Shown: positions 8,061 to 16,738 of the stretch, piece after piece
Layout of the letters: every line of letters starts with the position of its first letter
How positions within the stretch are numbered: the stretch's first letter is position 1
NCBI GenBank assembly: GCA_023451115.1
Contig: JAEXFV010000044.1
Coordinates: forward strand, 1-38,724
Direction: 5' to 3'
Source: Bacillota bacterium
GTDB taxonomy: Bacteria > Bacillota > Clostridia > Christensenellales > CAG-138
DNA: 38,724 bases
Notes under the pieces: generated by a model
Seen by the model: only the letters and a program-made list of their open reading frames with translations
What the model was told of the DNA's origin: nothing
Database searches by the model: none
Made by a program: the position numbers and the translations under genes

Positions 8061-8807
8061 TCAGTGGAAATCCGCAAATAAATCCTCCAGCAGCTTGTTA
8101 GCCCGGTGAAACAGCAGGCGGCTGCCGCCGCTGAGCAGGTTGGCTACCCGGGTACGGGGCTGCGCTTCCAACGCGCACAAGGCTTGAAACAGCAGCAAAC
8201 CATGGTCGGAAGCCAGATCTCCCCCTGGAAGGTAAGCTGCCTGGGGGCCCATGGCGTCAAATATCCGTTTGGCCTGTGTCCAAAGGGAAACGGGGCCTGC
8301 CTGAAGGCTGATGCGGTAGGCTTCGGCGCTGGGGCATTGGGCACGCAGCTTGAGAGAGACGGAAAACAGCGCTGCATCCGCCGCGTCATCGCCTGCTTTG
8401 GGGGAAAGGGAACCAAAGGGCGCAATCCCATAATAGCCAGCGGTGACGATACGGGTGCGGGGATCCCGCTGCGGCGAGCCAAAGGCGCCAAACTGCCGGA
8501 GGGCCAGCCCGCTCAGCCCGGTTTCCTCCTCCAGCTCCCTGGCTGCTGCTGCGCTCAAATCTTCATCCATATTGACAAAGCCGCCCGGCAAAGCCCAAGT
8601 GCCAATAAAGGGATGATTTTTGCGGCGGATCAGCAATACCCCCAGAGAATATTCCCCCGCGCAGGGCGGGGCTGGGATTTCGCCGGTATATAGCATGGTA
8701 AACACCACAATATCCGCCGTTACCGAGGGGCGGCGATATTTTGTTTCATCATAGGCGGCCAGAAATTCTTGCAACGTCTGGCCTTGTTCATTGCGAGGTT
8801 CTTCCAT
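8061..8807 (-). CDS. NUDIX hydrolase with C-terminal extension
   Basis: 248 residues from the preferred ATG at 8807 (GGAG upstream; the in-frame extension to 8960 has no family match). The complete Nudix box is present: GFVNMDEDLSAAAARELEEE then TGL, fitting Gx5Ex7REUxEExGU. The N-terminal phrase QEFLAAYDETKYRRPSVTAD is common in clostridial ADP-ribose pyrophosphatase-like NUDIX proteins (COG1051). The C-terminal 90 residues are less conserved and could be a winged-helix-like region as in NrtR regulators, but no clear DNA-binding motif is visible. The likely role is hydrolysis of ADP-ribose or a similar nucleoside diphosphate derivative. A G+C-rich hairpin (8889-8912) sits in the 174-bp gap to the PIG-V gene. 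Confidence 0.85.
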   Translation of the reverse strand: MEEPRNEQGQTLQEFLAAYDETKYRRPSVTADIVVFTMLYTGEIPAPPCAGEYSLGVLLIRRKNHPFIGTWALPGGFVNMDEDLSAAAARELEEETGLSGLALRQFGAFGSPQRDPRTRIVTAGYYGIAPFGSLSPKAGDDAADAALFSVSLKLRAQCPSAEAYRISLQAGPVSLWTQAKRIFDAMGPQAAYLPGGDLASDHGLLLFQALCALEAQPRTRVANLLSGGSRLLFHRANKLLEDLFADFH

Positions 8808-8981
8808 GGGGCATTGGCTCCTTTCCTGTGTTGTGTATATAGGCAATTGCGTTTTTTTGCTGCCGGATGGGCCATTTGGTAAGCAAGGACGCAGCAGCGG
8901 TTGCCGCTGCGTTTCCCTGGCGTTATAAGGCCGTGGATGTTTTTGCAAAGAAAATACCATGAAGCTATTGCTTTGGCCGCA

Positions 8982-10415
8982 TTAATAAACCGGCCAGCCA
9001 GCGACATAAGCTGCCAAGTATAACACCTGGAGCACAAACAGCAGAATGGTGAACAGGCTGTTGACCCATCGCCTTTTTGTGTTAAGGGCCAATGCCAGTG
9101 CAAGGGGGGCGGCACAGGTCAAATACCTGGGTGCGGAAAGCAGCCAGGTTGCCCCCATGCTGAAAAAGTAATACACCAGGTAGTAAACCGCATAGCTGGC
9201 CCGTAAATGGGGCGTGCAGGCGGAACCGGCCTCACCGGTCGGGGCTTGTCGGGCATTTTCGGGGGGGATAAGAGCAGGCAACACCACCGCCAGCCCGCCG
9301 AATAAAAACAACAGGTTGGGAACCCATAACCCAAGGGCTACTGAGGGCTCAGCCACAGCCTTTTCCAGCAGCAGGTCCGTCTGATAGGCAGCGGTATTGA
9401 AAAACCAGGATAGGGACTGGGACCAGTGCTCTTTTTGATAGATCATAAACTGGAGGGGATTGCCTGTGACCTGGTAGTTAATCCAAAGGTACAAAAGCAC
9501 GCCTGCCGGGATAAGCATCAGGCAGGAAAACCGGCGAATTTGCTTCCACACAAAAGCCTTGCCGCAGCTGCCCTGCTTACGCTGGCGAAGGAGCATGCCG
9601 ATGAGTTCCACCAGCACAGGGGCCAGCAGCAGCACGCCCTGCATGCGGCAAAAGGCGCTCAAACCACCCAATAAGCAGGCGATGAGAATATGGTTTTTGC
9701 GCAGGGCATACAGGCAGAGGATGGAAAGCAACAAAAACAGGCTGTCGCTCATGGGTGCGCACAGCAAAAAGGCGGCGGGCAAAAGAAATTGATACTTTAC
9801 CGCTCTTTTGGCGCAGGCCCGGTCCATATCCAGCAACGCAAGTTCATAGAGCGCGTATCCCGCGGCAACAGCGGCCAGGTTGGAAACAAAAAGCCCTGAG
9901 GCAAAGTAACTCTGCAACAATGGCTGCAACAGCCGCACCAGGATGGGATACAGGGGGAAGAACACGATATGGAAGCGGGCATCGCCCTGGGTAACATACC
10001 AGTTTTCCGCCAAACCCATGTAGTGGGGCGCATCGCCTTTGAGCCACAGGCCTATGGTGTCGATAAATCCCCCCTGATAGCCCTGTTGCCAGGAGAGGAT
10101 AGCATACGCCAACACATAAACCGCCAGACGGGAAAGCAAAATGGCCAGGCACATGCCCAACACAGGGTGGCGCACGCTGGGCCGCAGGCTGCGGCGCCCT
10201 AAATTTGCCCCATGGACAGGCTCCGGCTCGCCGTTCCAAAAATGGCAGACCAGCTGAATGCAGCGTAGGCCGCACCAGCCAAATAATACGCAAATGACCG
10301 CGCTGGCCGCGGCGGAGGCCACAGACAACGCGGTGATTTGAAAGGCCCATATGCCATATGCGGCGGCCAACAATCCGAAGAATACCGCCGAAAGGATGGT
10401 TTCACATTTTTTCAT
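8982..10415 (-). CDS. PIG-V-like polytopic mannosyltransferase family protein (GT-C fold)
   Basis: 477 residues with about ten to twelve hydrophobic spans. The motif LKGDAPHYMGLAENWYV followed by HIVFFPLYPILVRLL matches the bacterial PIG-V/mannosyltransferase family, where an acidic residue in the first outer loop is catalytic in GT-C enzymes that use polyprenyl-phosphate sugars. The expected role is glycosylation of a lipid or surface polymer at the outer face of the membrane; donor and acceptor are not known. The gene follows the 227-residue single-span protein by 35 bases. Its Shine-Dalgarno is weak. Confidence 0.7.
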   Translation of the reverse strand: MKKCETILSAVFFGLLAAAYGIWAFQITALSVASAAASAVICVLFGWCGLRCIQLVCHFWNGEPEPVHGANLGRRSLRPSVRHPVLGMCLAILLSRLAVYVLAYAILSWQQGYQGGFIDTIGLWLKGDAPHYMGLAENWYVTQGDARFHIVFFPLYPILVRLLQPLLQSYFASGLFVSNLAAVAAGYALYELALLDMDRACAKRAVKYQFLLPAAFLLCAPMSDSLFLLLSILCLYALRKNHILIACLLGGLSAFCRMQGVLLLAPVLVELIGMLLRQRKQGSCGKAFVWKQIRRFSCLMLIPAGVLLYLWINYQVTGNPLQFMIYQKEHWSQSLSWFFNTAAYQTDLLLEKAVAEPSVALGLWVPNLLFLFGGLAVVLPALIPPENARQAPTGEAGSACTPHLRASYAVYYLVYYFFSMGATWLLSAPRYLTCAAPLALALALNTKRRWVNSLFTILLFVLQVLYLAAYVAGWPVY

Positions 10416-10450
10416 TTGATTTTGTAAAGCATTCCCATGTCGTGGAAGGG

Positions 10451-11134
10451 TTACCTGCGCAAGGCTTTGGGCTTGCCCAGAATTTCGCTGTAAAGCAGCC
10501 CGCTGACAACGCTGCTCTGGTCAAAAGCCAGGTGCAGCGCTCCCACCTGCATGCGGGGCGCCGCTTCTTGCTGCGGCTGCCGCTGGCGCAAAACTGCGGG
10601 CGGGCAGGCTTCCTCCCTACCGTTATCGATGCTGCTCTCGGTATGGGCGTGCCCGGTGATGCTGGAGGCTTCCAGGACATGGCGGCGGCCAACCGGGGTT
10701 TGCATACGGTCCCCCACTTGCTGGGAGATGCTCTCGCCAACCGCTTGCATAACGGTTTGCTGGGCTCGGGGTGCAGGTGCGGGCTGCTGTTTGGAAACTG
10801 CGGCGGCCTGCGCCTGTTGCCGGGGGCGCTGCTGTGCTGCTGCCCCCTGGTTACGGGCCAACTCTGCAGCATCAATGTCTGGGAAACGGGGATCCAGGGG
10901 CGGGCGGGAAGCTTGCACTGGCGTTACCGGAGGAAACCGCGGGTCTGCAGTCGGGGTGGAAGGTTCCCGATCCCAGGGAAAACGGGTATCAGCCGCTGCA
11001 GGCTCTGCCTGGCCGCTGGGCTGGGCTGCCCGTGCCGCCTGAGCCCGGCGTCTGGCCTCTTCCTCTTTTTGCTTCTTCTTTTTGGCGTTGCTTACCACCA
11101 GCAGGATAATGCCGATGAGAATTAAAATATCCAT
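10451..11134 (-). CDS. Conserved single-span membrane protein with Ala/Gln/Pro-rich linker and conserved C-terminal motif
   Basis: 227 residues. One N-terminal transmembrane segment (MDILILIGIILLVVSNA) is followed by a basic, probably cytoplasmic KKKKQKEEEARRRAQ stretch, then about 100 residues rich in Ala, Gln and Pro with three DxRFP repeats (ADTRFPWD, ADPRFPP, LDPRFPD). The C-terminus contains GHAHTESS and ends SGLLYSEILGKPKALRR. I recall this type of ending from uncharacterised clostridial proteins, but know no function. It lies directly downstream of floA and may be part of the same membrane-microdomain cluster. GGGAG precedes the start. Confidence 0.7.
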   Translation of the reverse strand: MDILILIGIILLVVSNAKKKKQKEEEARRRAQAARAAQPSGQAEPAAADTRFPWDREPSTPTADPRFPPVTPVQASRPPLDPRFPDIDAAELARNQGAAAQQRPRQQAQAAAVSKQQPAPAPRAQQTVMQAVGESISQQVGDRMQTPVGRRHVLEASSITGHAHTESSIDNGREEACPPAVLRQRQPQQEAAPRMQVGALHLAFDQSSVVSGLLYSEILGKPKALRR

Positions 11135-11246
11135 ATGCTCTCCCAGCGTGTCAATAAATATCCAAGCTCATTCCGGAAATGAAAGGCTTCCGGGGATACG
11201 GCAAGGGGTTGTGCGGCAGCATTGCGCTGTAGCCGCCTTCCCCAGA

Positions 11247-11327
11247 GCCCCTGAGGCTTCAGGGGCCTTTGCGAAGGGGCCGTTCCCACACTTGCCTTCC
11301 TGCTTTGCCGGGAACCCGGCAAAAGCA
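11247..11327 (-). repeat. Hairpins in the floA downstream gap
   Basis: Two inverted repeats lie between floA and the next gene: GCCCCTGA/TCAGGGGC at 11247-11266 and TGCTTTGCCGGG/CCCGGCAAAAGCA at 11301-11327. They do not have T-runs and may be mRNA stability or processing elements, or remnants of an intergenic repeat. Confidence 0.45.
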
Positions 11328-11329
11328 GA

Positions 11330-11356
11330 TTGGGCCTTACCTTTAGGAAGGCCCAA
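11330..11356 (-). terminator. Terminator-like hairpin after floA
   Basis: TTGGGCCTT and AAGGCCCAA form a perfect 9-bp stem 15 bases after the floA stop codon, followed on the minus strand by TCTGCTTTT. The short T-run suggests partial termination. Confidence 0.6.
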
Positions 11357-11370
11357 CCAAATAACAGCGT

Positions 11371-12366
11371 TTATTTTTTATCCTTATCCGGCGCGGGGGT
11401 GGCGTTTTTGGAGATCGCATTGCGCATTTCGGTATCGGAAATTACGTTTTGCATGTTGTAATAATCCATGACGCCCAGTTTGCCTTCCCGGAATGCAGCG
11501 GCGATGGCCCGGGGCACTTCTGCCTCCGCCTCGATTACCTTGGCGCGCATGCCCTGCACTTCCGCCACGTTTTCCTGCTCTTGCGCTACAGCCATGGCGC
11601 GACGCTCTTCCGCCTTTTCCTGGGCAATGCGCTTGTCTGCCTCGGCCTGGTCAATCTGCAATTGTGCGCCTACGTTGCGGCCCACGTCTACGTCAGCGAT
11701 GTCAATGGAGAGAATTTCAAACGCGGTGCCGGCGTCCAACCCCTTGGACAATACGGTGCGGGAGATGCTGTCGGGGTTTTCCAGCACTTCCTTATGGCTC
11801 AGCGCGGAACCTACGGTGGTAACAATACCTTCGCCGATACGGGCGATGATGGTTTCTTCCCCTGCGCCGCCTACCAGGCGGTCGATGTTGGCCCGCACGG
11901 TAACCCGGGCTTTGGCCCGCAGCTCGATGCCGTCTTTTGCGATGGCAGCGATAACAGGGGTTTCAATGACCTTGGGATTTACGCTCATCTGCACTGCGTT
12001 CAACACATCCCGGCCTGCCAGGTCAATGGCGCAAGCCCGCTCAAAATCCAGTGGAATGCCTGCGCGCTGGGCGGCGATGAGAGCGTTGACCACCCGGTCC
12101 ACGTTACCGCCAGCCAGGTAGTGGGCTTCCAGCTTGTTGATAGGGAGGCTCAGGCCCGCTTTGGTTGCCTTGATCATGGGGTTCACAATGCGGGAGGGCA
12201 CGACTTTGCGGATACGCATGCCGATGAGCTGGCCAATGCTGACCTTGACGCCAGACGCCAATGCGGAAATCCACAACCGCAGTGGCACAAAGCTGAAAAA
12301 GATGGCCAGGAAGATGATCACCGCGACGATGACAATGATGGGCAGGATGAAATCCTCAAAATACAT
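11371..12366 (-). CDS. floA: Flotillin-like protein FloA
   Basis: 331 residues, the usual size. FloA is a membrane scaffold that organises functional membrane microdomains in Firmicutes. An N-terminal hydrophobic hairpin region (about residues 5-50) is followed by the family-specific GMRIRKVVPSRIVNPMIKA, the SPFH-like core (IETPVIAAIAKDGIELRAKA) and a charged coiled-coil with repeated EA pairs (about 225-275, KAEERRAMAVAQEQE). AGGAG precedes the start by 6 bases. It lies downstream of nfeD and a small zinc-ribbon membrane protein, the classical floA-nfeD association with one inserted gene. Confidence 0.96.
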   Translation of the reverse strand: MYFEDFILPIIVIVAVIIFLAIFFSFVPLRLWISALASGVKVSIGQLIGMRIRKVVPSRIVNPMIKATKAGLSLPINKLEAHYLAGGNVDRVVNALIAAQRAGIPLDFERACAIDLAGRDVLNAVQMSVNPKVIETPVIAAIAKDGIELRAKARVTVRANIDRLVGGAGEETIIARIGEGIVTTVGSALSHKEVLENPDSISRTVLSKGLDAGTAFEILSIDIADVDVGRNVGAQLQIDQAEADKRIAQEKAEERRAMAVAQEQENVAEVQGMRAKVIEAEAEVPRAIAAAFREGKLGVMDYYNMQNVISDTEMRNAISKNATPAPDKDKK

Positions 12367-12432
12367 AGAAAACTCCTTTCTGAGCCCCGACCCTGGGGAA
12401 AATCATTTAGATTACCAGCTCCGCGCTGTAAG

Positions 12433-12669
12433 TTAACGGGACAAAAGCTGCATCACGTAATAGATGCCGTAGAGCAGGCCGATGAGGGCCGGCACGCCAA
12501 TGCAGATGCCAATCCAGCTGCGCTGCCGCTGACGAGAGGCTTCCGCTTCGGAAAGGGAGGCGGGGCGCACCGCTTCCGGCTGTTCTTCCAGAATTTGTTT
12601 TTCATTGCACTTGGGGCACACGCCCAGGCTTTTGGGATAAAAAGTGCCACAGATTTTGCAAAATGGCAT
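12433..12669 (-). CDS. Small zinc-ribbon plus transmembrane protein
   Basis: 78 residues. An N-terminal zinc ribbon (CKICGTFYPKSLGVCPKC, two CxxC pairs) is followed by a charged linker and one C-terminal transmembrane segment (about residues 52-74). It starts 3 bases after the nfeD stop codon, with its GGAGG inside the nfeD end, so it is clearly cotranscribed and probably coupled. Such zinc-ribbon tail-anchored proteins have no established function; the position between nfeD and floA suggests a membrane microdomain partner. Confidence 0.8.
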   Translation of the reverse strand: MPFCKICGTFYPKSLGVCPKCNEKQILEEQPEAVRPASLSEAEASRQRQRSWIGICIGVPALIGLLYGIYYVMQLLSR

Positions 12670-12672
12670 GGA

Positions 12673-13164
12673 TTATTCCTCCGGGCTTGCGGCTTTCACT
12701 AAAATGCGCAGGCCCTCCACTGCGGTTACCTGAATTTCCCGGCCTTTGAGAATAAACTCACCGCTGGTTACCACATCAAAAAGTTTCCCTTCAATCAAAG
12801 CTTTGCCTGCAGGGCGCAATACCGTATCCGCTACCCCTGTTTTCCCTACCAATTGTTGATAACTCGGTTGTTCCAGGCCGGTGGAGTCTCCCTGAATGCT
12901 GTCGCTGAGCACCAGTTTGGACCGGTCAAACTTGCCTTTAGTGCCCAAACGCAGGAAAATAAGCAACGCTACCGCCACCAAGAACAGCACCAGGGCGATC
13001 ATAAACAGGATGCCCACAGGATTGCCGATTTGCAACAGCACTGCTCCCAACAATGCCAACAGGCCCAATAGGCCCGCGGCACCCAAGCCGGGCGTAAAGA
13101 TTTCCACAATCAGCAAAACGATGCCCACGCCCAGGCAAATTAAGGTTGGAATCATGGTTTCCAT
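12673..13164 (-). CDS. nfeD: NfeD-like membrane protein
   Basis: 163 residues, the short NfeD form without a ClpP-like protease domain. It begins with closely spaced hydrophobic spans (VGIVLLIVEIFTPGLGAAGL, then two more to about residue 72) and ends with the OB-fold NfeD domain (LVGKTGVADTVLRPAGKALI through EFILKGREIQVTAVEG). NfeD proteins act with flotillins and stomatins at the membrane. It is the first gene of the nfeD-zinc ribbon-floA run, with GGAAGGAA upstream of its start. Confidence 0.93.
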   Translation of the reverse strand: METMIPTLICLGVGIVLLIVEIFTPGLGAAGLLGLLALLGAVLLQIGNPVGILFMIALVLFLVAVALLIFLRLGTKGKFDRSKLVLSDSIQGDSTGLEQPSYQQLVGKTGVADTVLRPAGKALIEGKLFDVVTSGEFILKGREIQVTAVEGLRILVKAASPEE

Positions 13165-13210
13165 TTGCGTTCCTTCCTCATGGCGTCCACAACCATGTCA
13201 GTTTGCATAT

Positions 13211-13216
13211 AGTATA
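13211..13216 (-). promoter_or_regulatory. Extended -10 promoter of the nfeD-floA operon
   Basis: On the minus strand TGATATACT gives an extended -10 (TGnTATACT) about 50 bases before the nfeD start. The -35 region is poor, as is usual for extended -10 promoters. Confidence 0.55.
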
Positions 13217-13376
13217 TCACATCGAGGCGGTTATAAAAGTGAAATAATTGTTTCGCCCCCTGGAATCTTCGGATTTAGGGATGTTTTTACAATCTGCCAT
13301 GCCAGAGCCTGCATCTTTTGCCAGCTGGCTGCTCCGGGAGGCGTTTTTCGGGAATAAACCGGGATTTTTTGTGAAT

Positions 13377-13404
13377 TTGCATTCCGTTCGAGGCATGCTA
13401 TAAT
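13377..13404 (+). promoter_or_regulatory. Sigma-A promoter of glgP
   Basis: TTGCAT, a 16-bp spacer and TATAAT, with TGC before the -10 (extended). The transcript would have an 80-nt leader with a GCCTGGG-type hairpin (GGCTGGG/CCCAGGC, 13428-13446) nested in a longer CCTGA/TCAGG pairing, followed by CTTTTTAAAG. Confidence 0.7.
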
Positions 13405-13491
13405 GAAAAACGGAGGCTTGTCCTGAGGCTGGGTTTGCCCAGGCCTGGGGCGGGTCAGGGACTTTTTAAAGGAACAGGGAGAGCAATTATT

Positions 13492-15840
13492 ATGGATTTT
13501 TCCAATATAGATTGGATGGAGGAGGTTGCCCGGCAGCTGAAAAGCGATTGCCAGGTGACGTTGGCGGAGGCAACCGTGCCTCAGCTGCACACCGCGCTTA
13601 GCGATGTGGTGATGCGCGCCATTGCAGATAACTGGTATGAAAGCCGGCATGCCCACGATAAAGGACGGAGGGCCTATTATTTCAGCGCAGAGTATCTGAT
13701 GGGCCGGATGGTTTACAACAATCTGTATGCCTTAGGCATTCTGGAGAGGGTTCGGGAGGCTTTTGCCAACGCCGGGCTGGATTTGGCATGCCTGGAGGAT
13801 ATTGAGGACGCGGCTTTGGGCAACGGCGGATTAGGCCGTTTGGCAGCCTGCTTTCTGGACAGCGCCGCCACACTGGATCTGCCGCTGGATGGCTATGGCA
13901 TCCGCTACAAATACGGGCTGTTTAAGCAAAGCTTCCGGGATGGATGGCAGGTAGAATCCGCTGACGACTGGCAGCGGCAGGGCGATCCCTGGAGCCGCCG
14001 CCGGGATACCCACGCGGTAAGCGTGCGCTTTGCAGGGCAGACCGTGCGGGCAGTCCCGTACGATATGCCCATTCTGGGCTATCACACCAGCAACATCGGC
14101 ACGTTGCGCCTTTGGCAGGCGGAGCCGCTGGAGGAATTTGATTTTGCCGCCTTTAACGAGCAGCAATACGCCCTGGCAGTGCAGGAAAAGAATGCGGTGG
14201 AGGATATTACCCGGGTGCTTTACCCCAATGACAGCACCGTAGAGGGGAAAAAGCTGCGCCTAAAACAGCAATACTTCCTTTCCAGCGCAAGTTTGCAGGA
14301 TATTCTGTATAATTTCCGCCGGGATCATGGGGAGGATTTGACCCTGCTCAAGGAATATGTGGCCATTCAGCTGAACGACACCCACCCTACTGTCAGCATC
14401 CCGGAGCTGATCCGCCTGCTGATGGAAAGCGGCCTGGATTTTGACCAGGCGTTTGATACGGCCAGCCAGGTATTTTCCTATACCAATCATACCATCATGG
14501 CGGAAGCGCTGGAAAAATGGGACGTGGGCCTCTTTCAATCCGTGCTGCCGGAAATTTTTGATATCATTTACCGCATCAACGCCAAATTCTGCGGCGAATT
14601 GATGCAGAAGGGATTTCCACGCATCGGTGAGGTTTCCATCATCCAGGGCAACCTGATTCATATGGCGAACCTGGCGGTGTATTGCGGCCGCTATGTCAAC
14701 GGCGTGGCGCGCATTCACACGGATATTTTGAAAAACCAGGTGCTCAAGGACTTTTACGGCCTGTATCCGGAACGGTTTCAGAATAAAACCAACGGCATTA
14801 CCCAACGCCGCTGGTTAGGCCTGTGCAATCCTGAGTTAGCTGATTTTATTACCCAGCGCATTGGGGATGGATGGGAGACGGACCTTTGCCGGCTGCAAGA
14901 GCTCAAAAACAACATGGCGGACGGGGATATCGCTGCGTTTCAGGCTGTTAAGCTGGAGAAAAAACGCCAGTTAAGCCGCTTTGTGGAGAAGCATGACGGC
15001 GTAACGCTGCCGCCGGAGTTCCTGTTTGACGTGCAGGTCAAACGCATGCACGAATATAAGCGGCAACTGCTAAACGCTTTTGCTATAATGGATCTTTACT
15101 TTGGCCTCAAAGAAGGGAGTATTCAGAACTTTACGCCCACTGCCTTCCTCTTTGGCGCAAAAGCGGCTCCAGGCTATGTCCGGGCAAAAACCATCATCAA
15201 GTACATCAACGATATCGCTGATTTGATCAATCATGATCCTGACATGCAGGATCGGATGCGGGTGGTGTTTGTGGCCAACTATAACTGCTCCTATGCAGAG
15301 CGCATCATCCCTGCGGCGGATGTGTCCGAGCAGATCTCCCCGGCGGGCACAGAGGCGTCCGGCACTGGAAACATGAAGCTCATGCTCAACGGCGCGGTTA
15401 CCCTGGGCACCTATGATGGCGCCACAGTGGAGATCGTGGAGGAGGCAGGGGCACAAAACAACTATATCTTTGGGAAAACCGTGGCAGAGCTCAACGCCAT
15501 CCGGCCTACTTACCAACCCAGGGAGATTTACGACAGGGAGCCGCGGGTGAAGCGGGTGCTGGACACCCTGATAGATGGCACGGTACCCCAGATGCCTGCA
15601 TACCGGGAGCTATACGATAGCCTGCTCAATGGAGCGAGCTGGCATGGGGCAGACCAGTATTTTGTGCTGCTGGAGCTGCTGCCCTATATCCAGCGCAAGC
15701 TGGACGCGAACCGGGACTATCAGGACCGGCTGGCTTTTGGACGCAAATGCCTGATGAATGTGGCAAGCGCAGGCAAATTCTCTTCGGACAGGACCATTGC
15801 GCAATACGCGCAAGAGATTTGGCATATCACCAAACTGTAA
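13492..15840 (+). CDS. glgP: Glycogen/starch/alpha-glucan phosphorylase
   Basis: 782 residues from the ATG at 13492, which has GGGAG upstream; an in-frame GTG/ATG extension to 13435 adds only non-family sequence. The enzyme releases glucose 1-phosphate from alpha-1,4-glucan with phosphate and pyridoxal phosphate. Family signatures are YYFSAEYLMGR near residue 58, GNGGLGRLAACFLDS, QLNDTHPT, and the PLP site EASGTGNMKLMLNGAVTLGT with Lys 629. The C-terminus is slightly shorter than in the E. coli enzyme (815). It is alone on its transcript with its own promoter and terminator; no other glycogen genes are in the window. Confidence 0.97.
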   Translation: MDFSNIDWMEEVARQLKSDCQVTLAEATVPQLHTALSDVVMRAIADNWYESRHAHDKGRRAYYFSAEYLMGRMVYNNLYALGILERVREAFANAGLDLACLEDIEDAALGNGGLGRLAACFLDSAATLDLPLDGYGIRYKYGLFKQSFRDGWQVESADDWQRQGDPWSRRRDTHAVSVRFAGQTVRAVPYDMPILGYHTSNIGTLRLWQAEPLEEFDFAAFNEQQYALAVQEKNAVEDITRVLYPNDSTVEGKKLRLKQQYFLSSASLQDILYNFRRDHGEDLTLLKEYVAIQLNDTHPTVSIPELIRLLMESGLDFDQAFDTASQVFSYTNHTIMAEALEKWDVGLFQSVLPEIFDIIYRINAKFCGELMQKGFPRIGEVSIIQGNLIHMANLAVYCGRYVNGVARIHTDILKNQVLKDFYGLYPERFQNKTNGITQRRWLGLCNPELADFITQRIGDGWETDLCRLQELKNNMADGDIAAFQAVKLEKKRQLSRFVEKHDGVTLPPEFLFDVQVKRMHEYKRQLLNAFAIMDLYFGLKEGSIQNFTPTAFLFGAKAAPGYVRAKTIIKYINDIADLINHDPDMQDRMRVVFVANYNCSYAERIIPAADVSEQISPAGTEASGTGNMKLMLNGAVTLGTYDGATVEIVEEAGAQNNYIFGKTVAELNAIRPTYQPREIYDREPRVKRVLDTLIDGTVPQMPAYRELYDSLLNGASWHGADQYFVLLELLPYIQRKLDANRDYQDRLAFGRKCLMNVASAGKFSSDRTIAQYAQEIWHITKL

Positions 15841-15850
15841 GGAATAGGGC

Positions 15851-15893
15851 AAGGGCGCAATCCTCCGGCGGCACGCCGGGCCTGCGCCCTTTT
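15851..15893 (+). terminator. glgP terminator
   Basis: AAGGGCGCA and TGCGCCCTT enclose an inner CCGGCG/CGCCGG stem, followed by TTTT, 10 bases after the glgP stop codon. Confidence 0.8.
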
Positions 15894-15988
15894 GATCTAT
15901 CAGGGGGGATCATACCCATGGCTTTGGCCTGGACGGGCTTACCCTTGCCCCCCTATAGACGCCCTTTGCAGGAAAAAGGAGGAAAGAC

Positions 15989-16738
15989 GTGAAAAAGCCG
16001 TATACTTTGGTTTCCACAGTGGCAACGGTATTGCTGTTGTTTGCTACGCTGTTTTTTTCCATTTCGCTGGTGATCAGCCGCCCGGCATTTTTTGAAAAGG
16101 AATATACCAAACTGGGAAATGCACAGGCCATGGGCATGTCGGTGGAAGACCTGACTGCGGCTACTGCCCAAATGGTAGCTTACATGGATGGCAGCGCACA
16201 GAGCATCGACCTGGAGGTTACTGTGAACGGAGAGCGGGTTTCCATGTTCAACGACCGGGAGCGGGCGCATATGGTGGATGTGCGGGCCTTGTATCAGGGC
16301 ATCCAAAAGGTGGCCATTGCCGCCCTGGTGATTTCCGGCATTGCCATACTGGGCTTGCGCATGCTCAGCCGCAAGAAAAAGGAGGTCATCCAACAGCAAT
16401 ATTTGGGCGTTTTCTGGGGCAGTGGTGCTTGCTTTATGCTGATATTGGCCTTTGGGCTTTGGGTACTGGTGGATTTCAACAGTTTTTGGACGGCGTTTCA
16501 CCACCTGTTTTTTACAAACGACCTATGGTTGCTGGACCCTGCTACCAGCCGCATGATCAATATGATGCCGTGGGAGCTTTTTTACGATATCGTGGTGCAT
16601 AGCGGACTCTGTTTCCTGATTATTTGGGCAATGCTGTTCTTTGCTTCTCTAGTACAGTATAAGCGGGGGTGTAAAGAGGAAAAAGCCGCGCTGGAGAAAG
16701 CCGGGGATCAGCAGGGCCACGCGGGAGGGAAAGCATGA
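15989..16738 (+). CDS. Lit-family membrane protein (DUF1461/TIGR01906), probable lipoprotein intramolecular transacylase
   Basis: 249 residues starting at GTG 15989, with AGGAGG 8 bases upstream. Four transmembrane spans are visible (about 10-30, 105-125, 145-165, 205-225). The conserved motifs of the family are present: NDRERAHMVDVR after the first extracytoplasmic stretch, and FHHLFFTNDLWLLDPAT followed by MINMMPWELFYD. In characterised Lit proteins the two His of these motifs are needed to move an acyl chain in diacylglyceryl lipoproteins to give the lyso form. The window encodes at least three candidate lipoprotein substrates. The stop overlaps the tsaD start (ATGA). Enzyme identity is inferred from family motifs. 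Confidence 0.8.
   Translation: MKKPYTLVSTVATVLLLFATLFFSISLVISRPAFFEKEYTKLGNAQAMGMSVEDLTAATAQMVAYMDGSAQSIDLEVTVNGERVSMFNDRERAHMVDVRALYQGIQKVAIAALVISGIAILGLRMLSRKKKEVIQQQYLGVFWGSGACFMLILAFGLWVLVDFNSFWTAFHHLFFTNDLWLLDPATSRMINMMPWELFYDIVVHSGLCFLIIWAMLFFASLVQYKRGCKEEKAALEKAGDQQGHAGGKA

Noticed and set aside
7061..8101. 346-codon plus-strand frame opposite the MATE gene
   Set aside because: The opposite strand encodes an unmistakable MATE transporter; the frame lacks any recognisable domain.
11449..12702. 417-codon plus-strand frame opposite floA and the zinc-ribbon gene
   Set aside because: It crosses two real genes on the other strand and shows no family motif.
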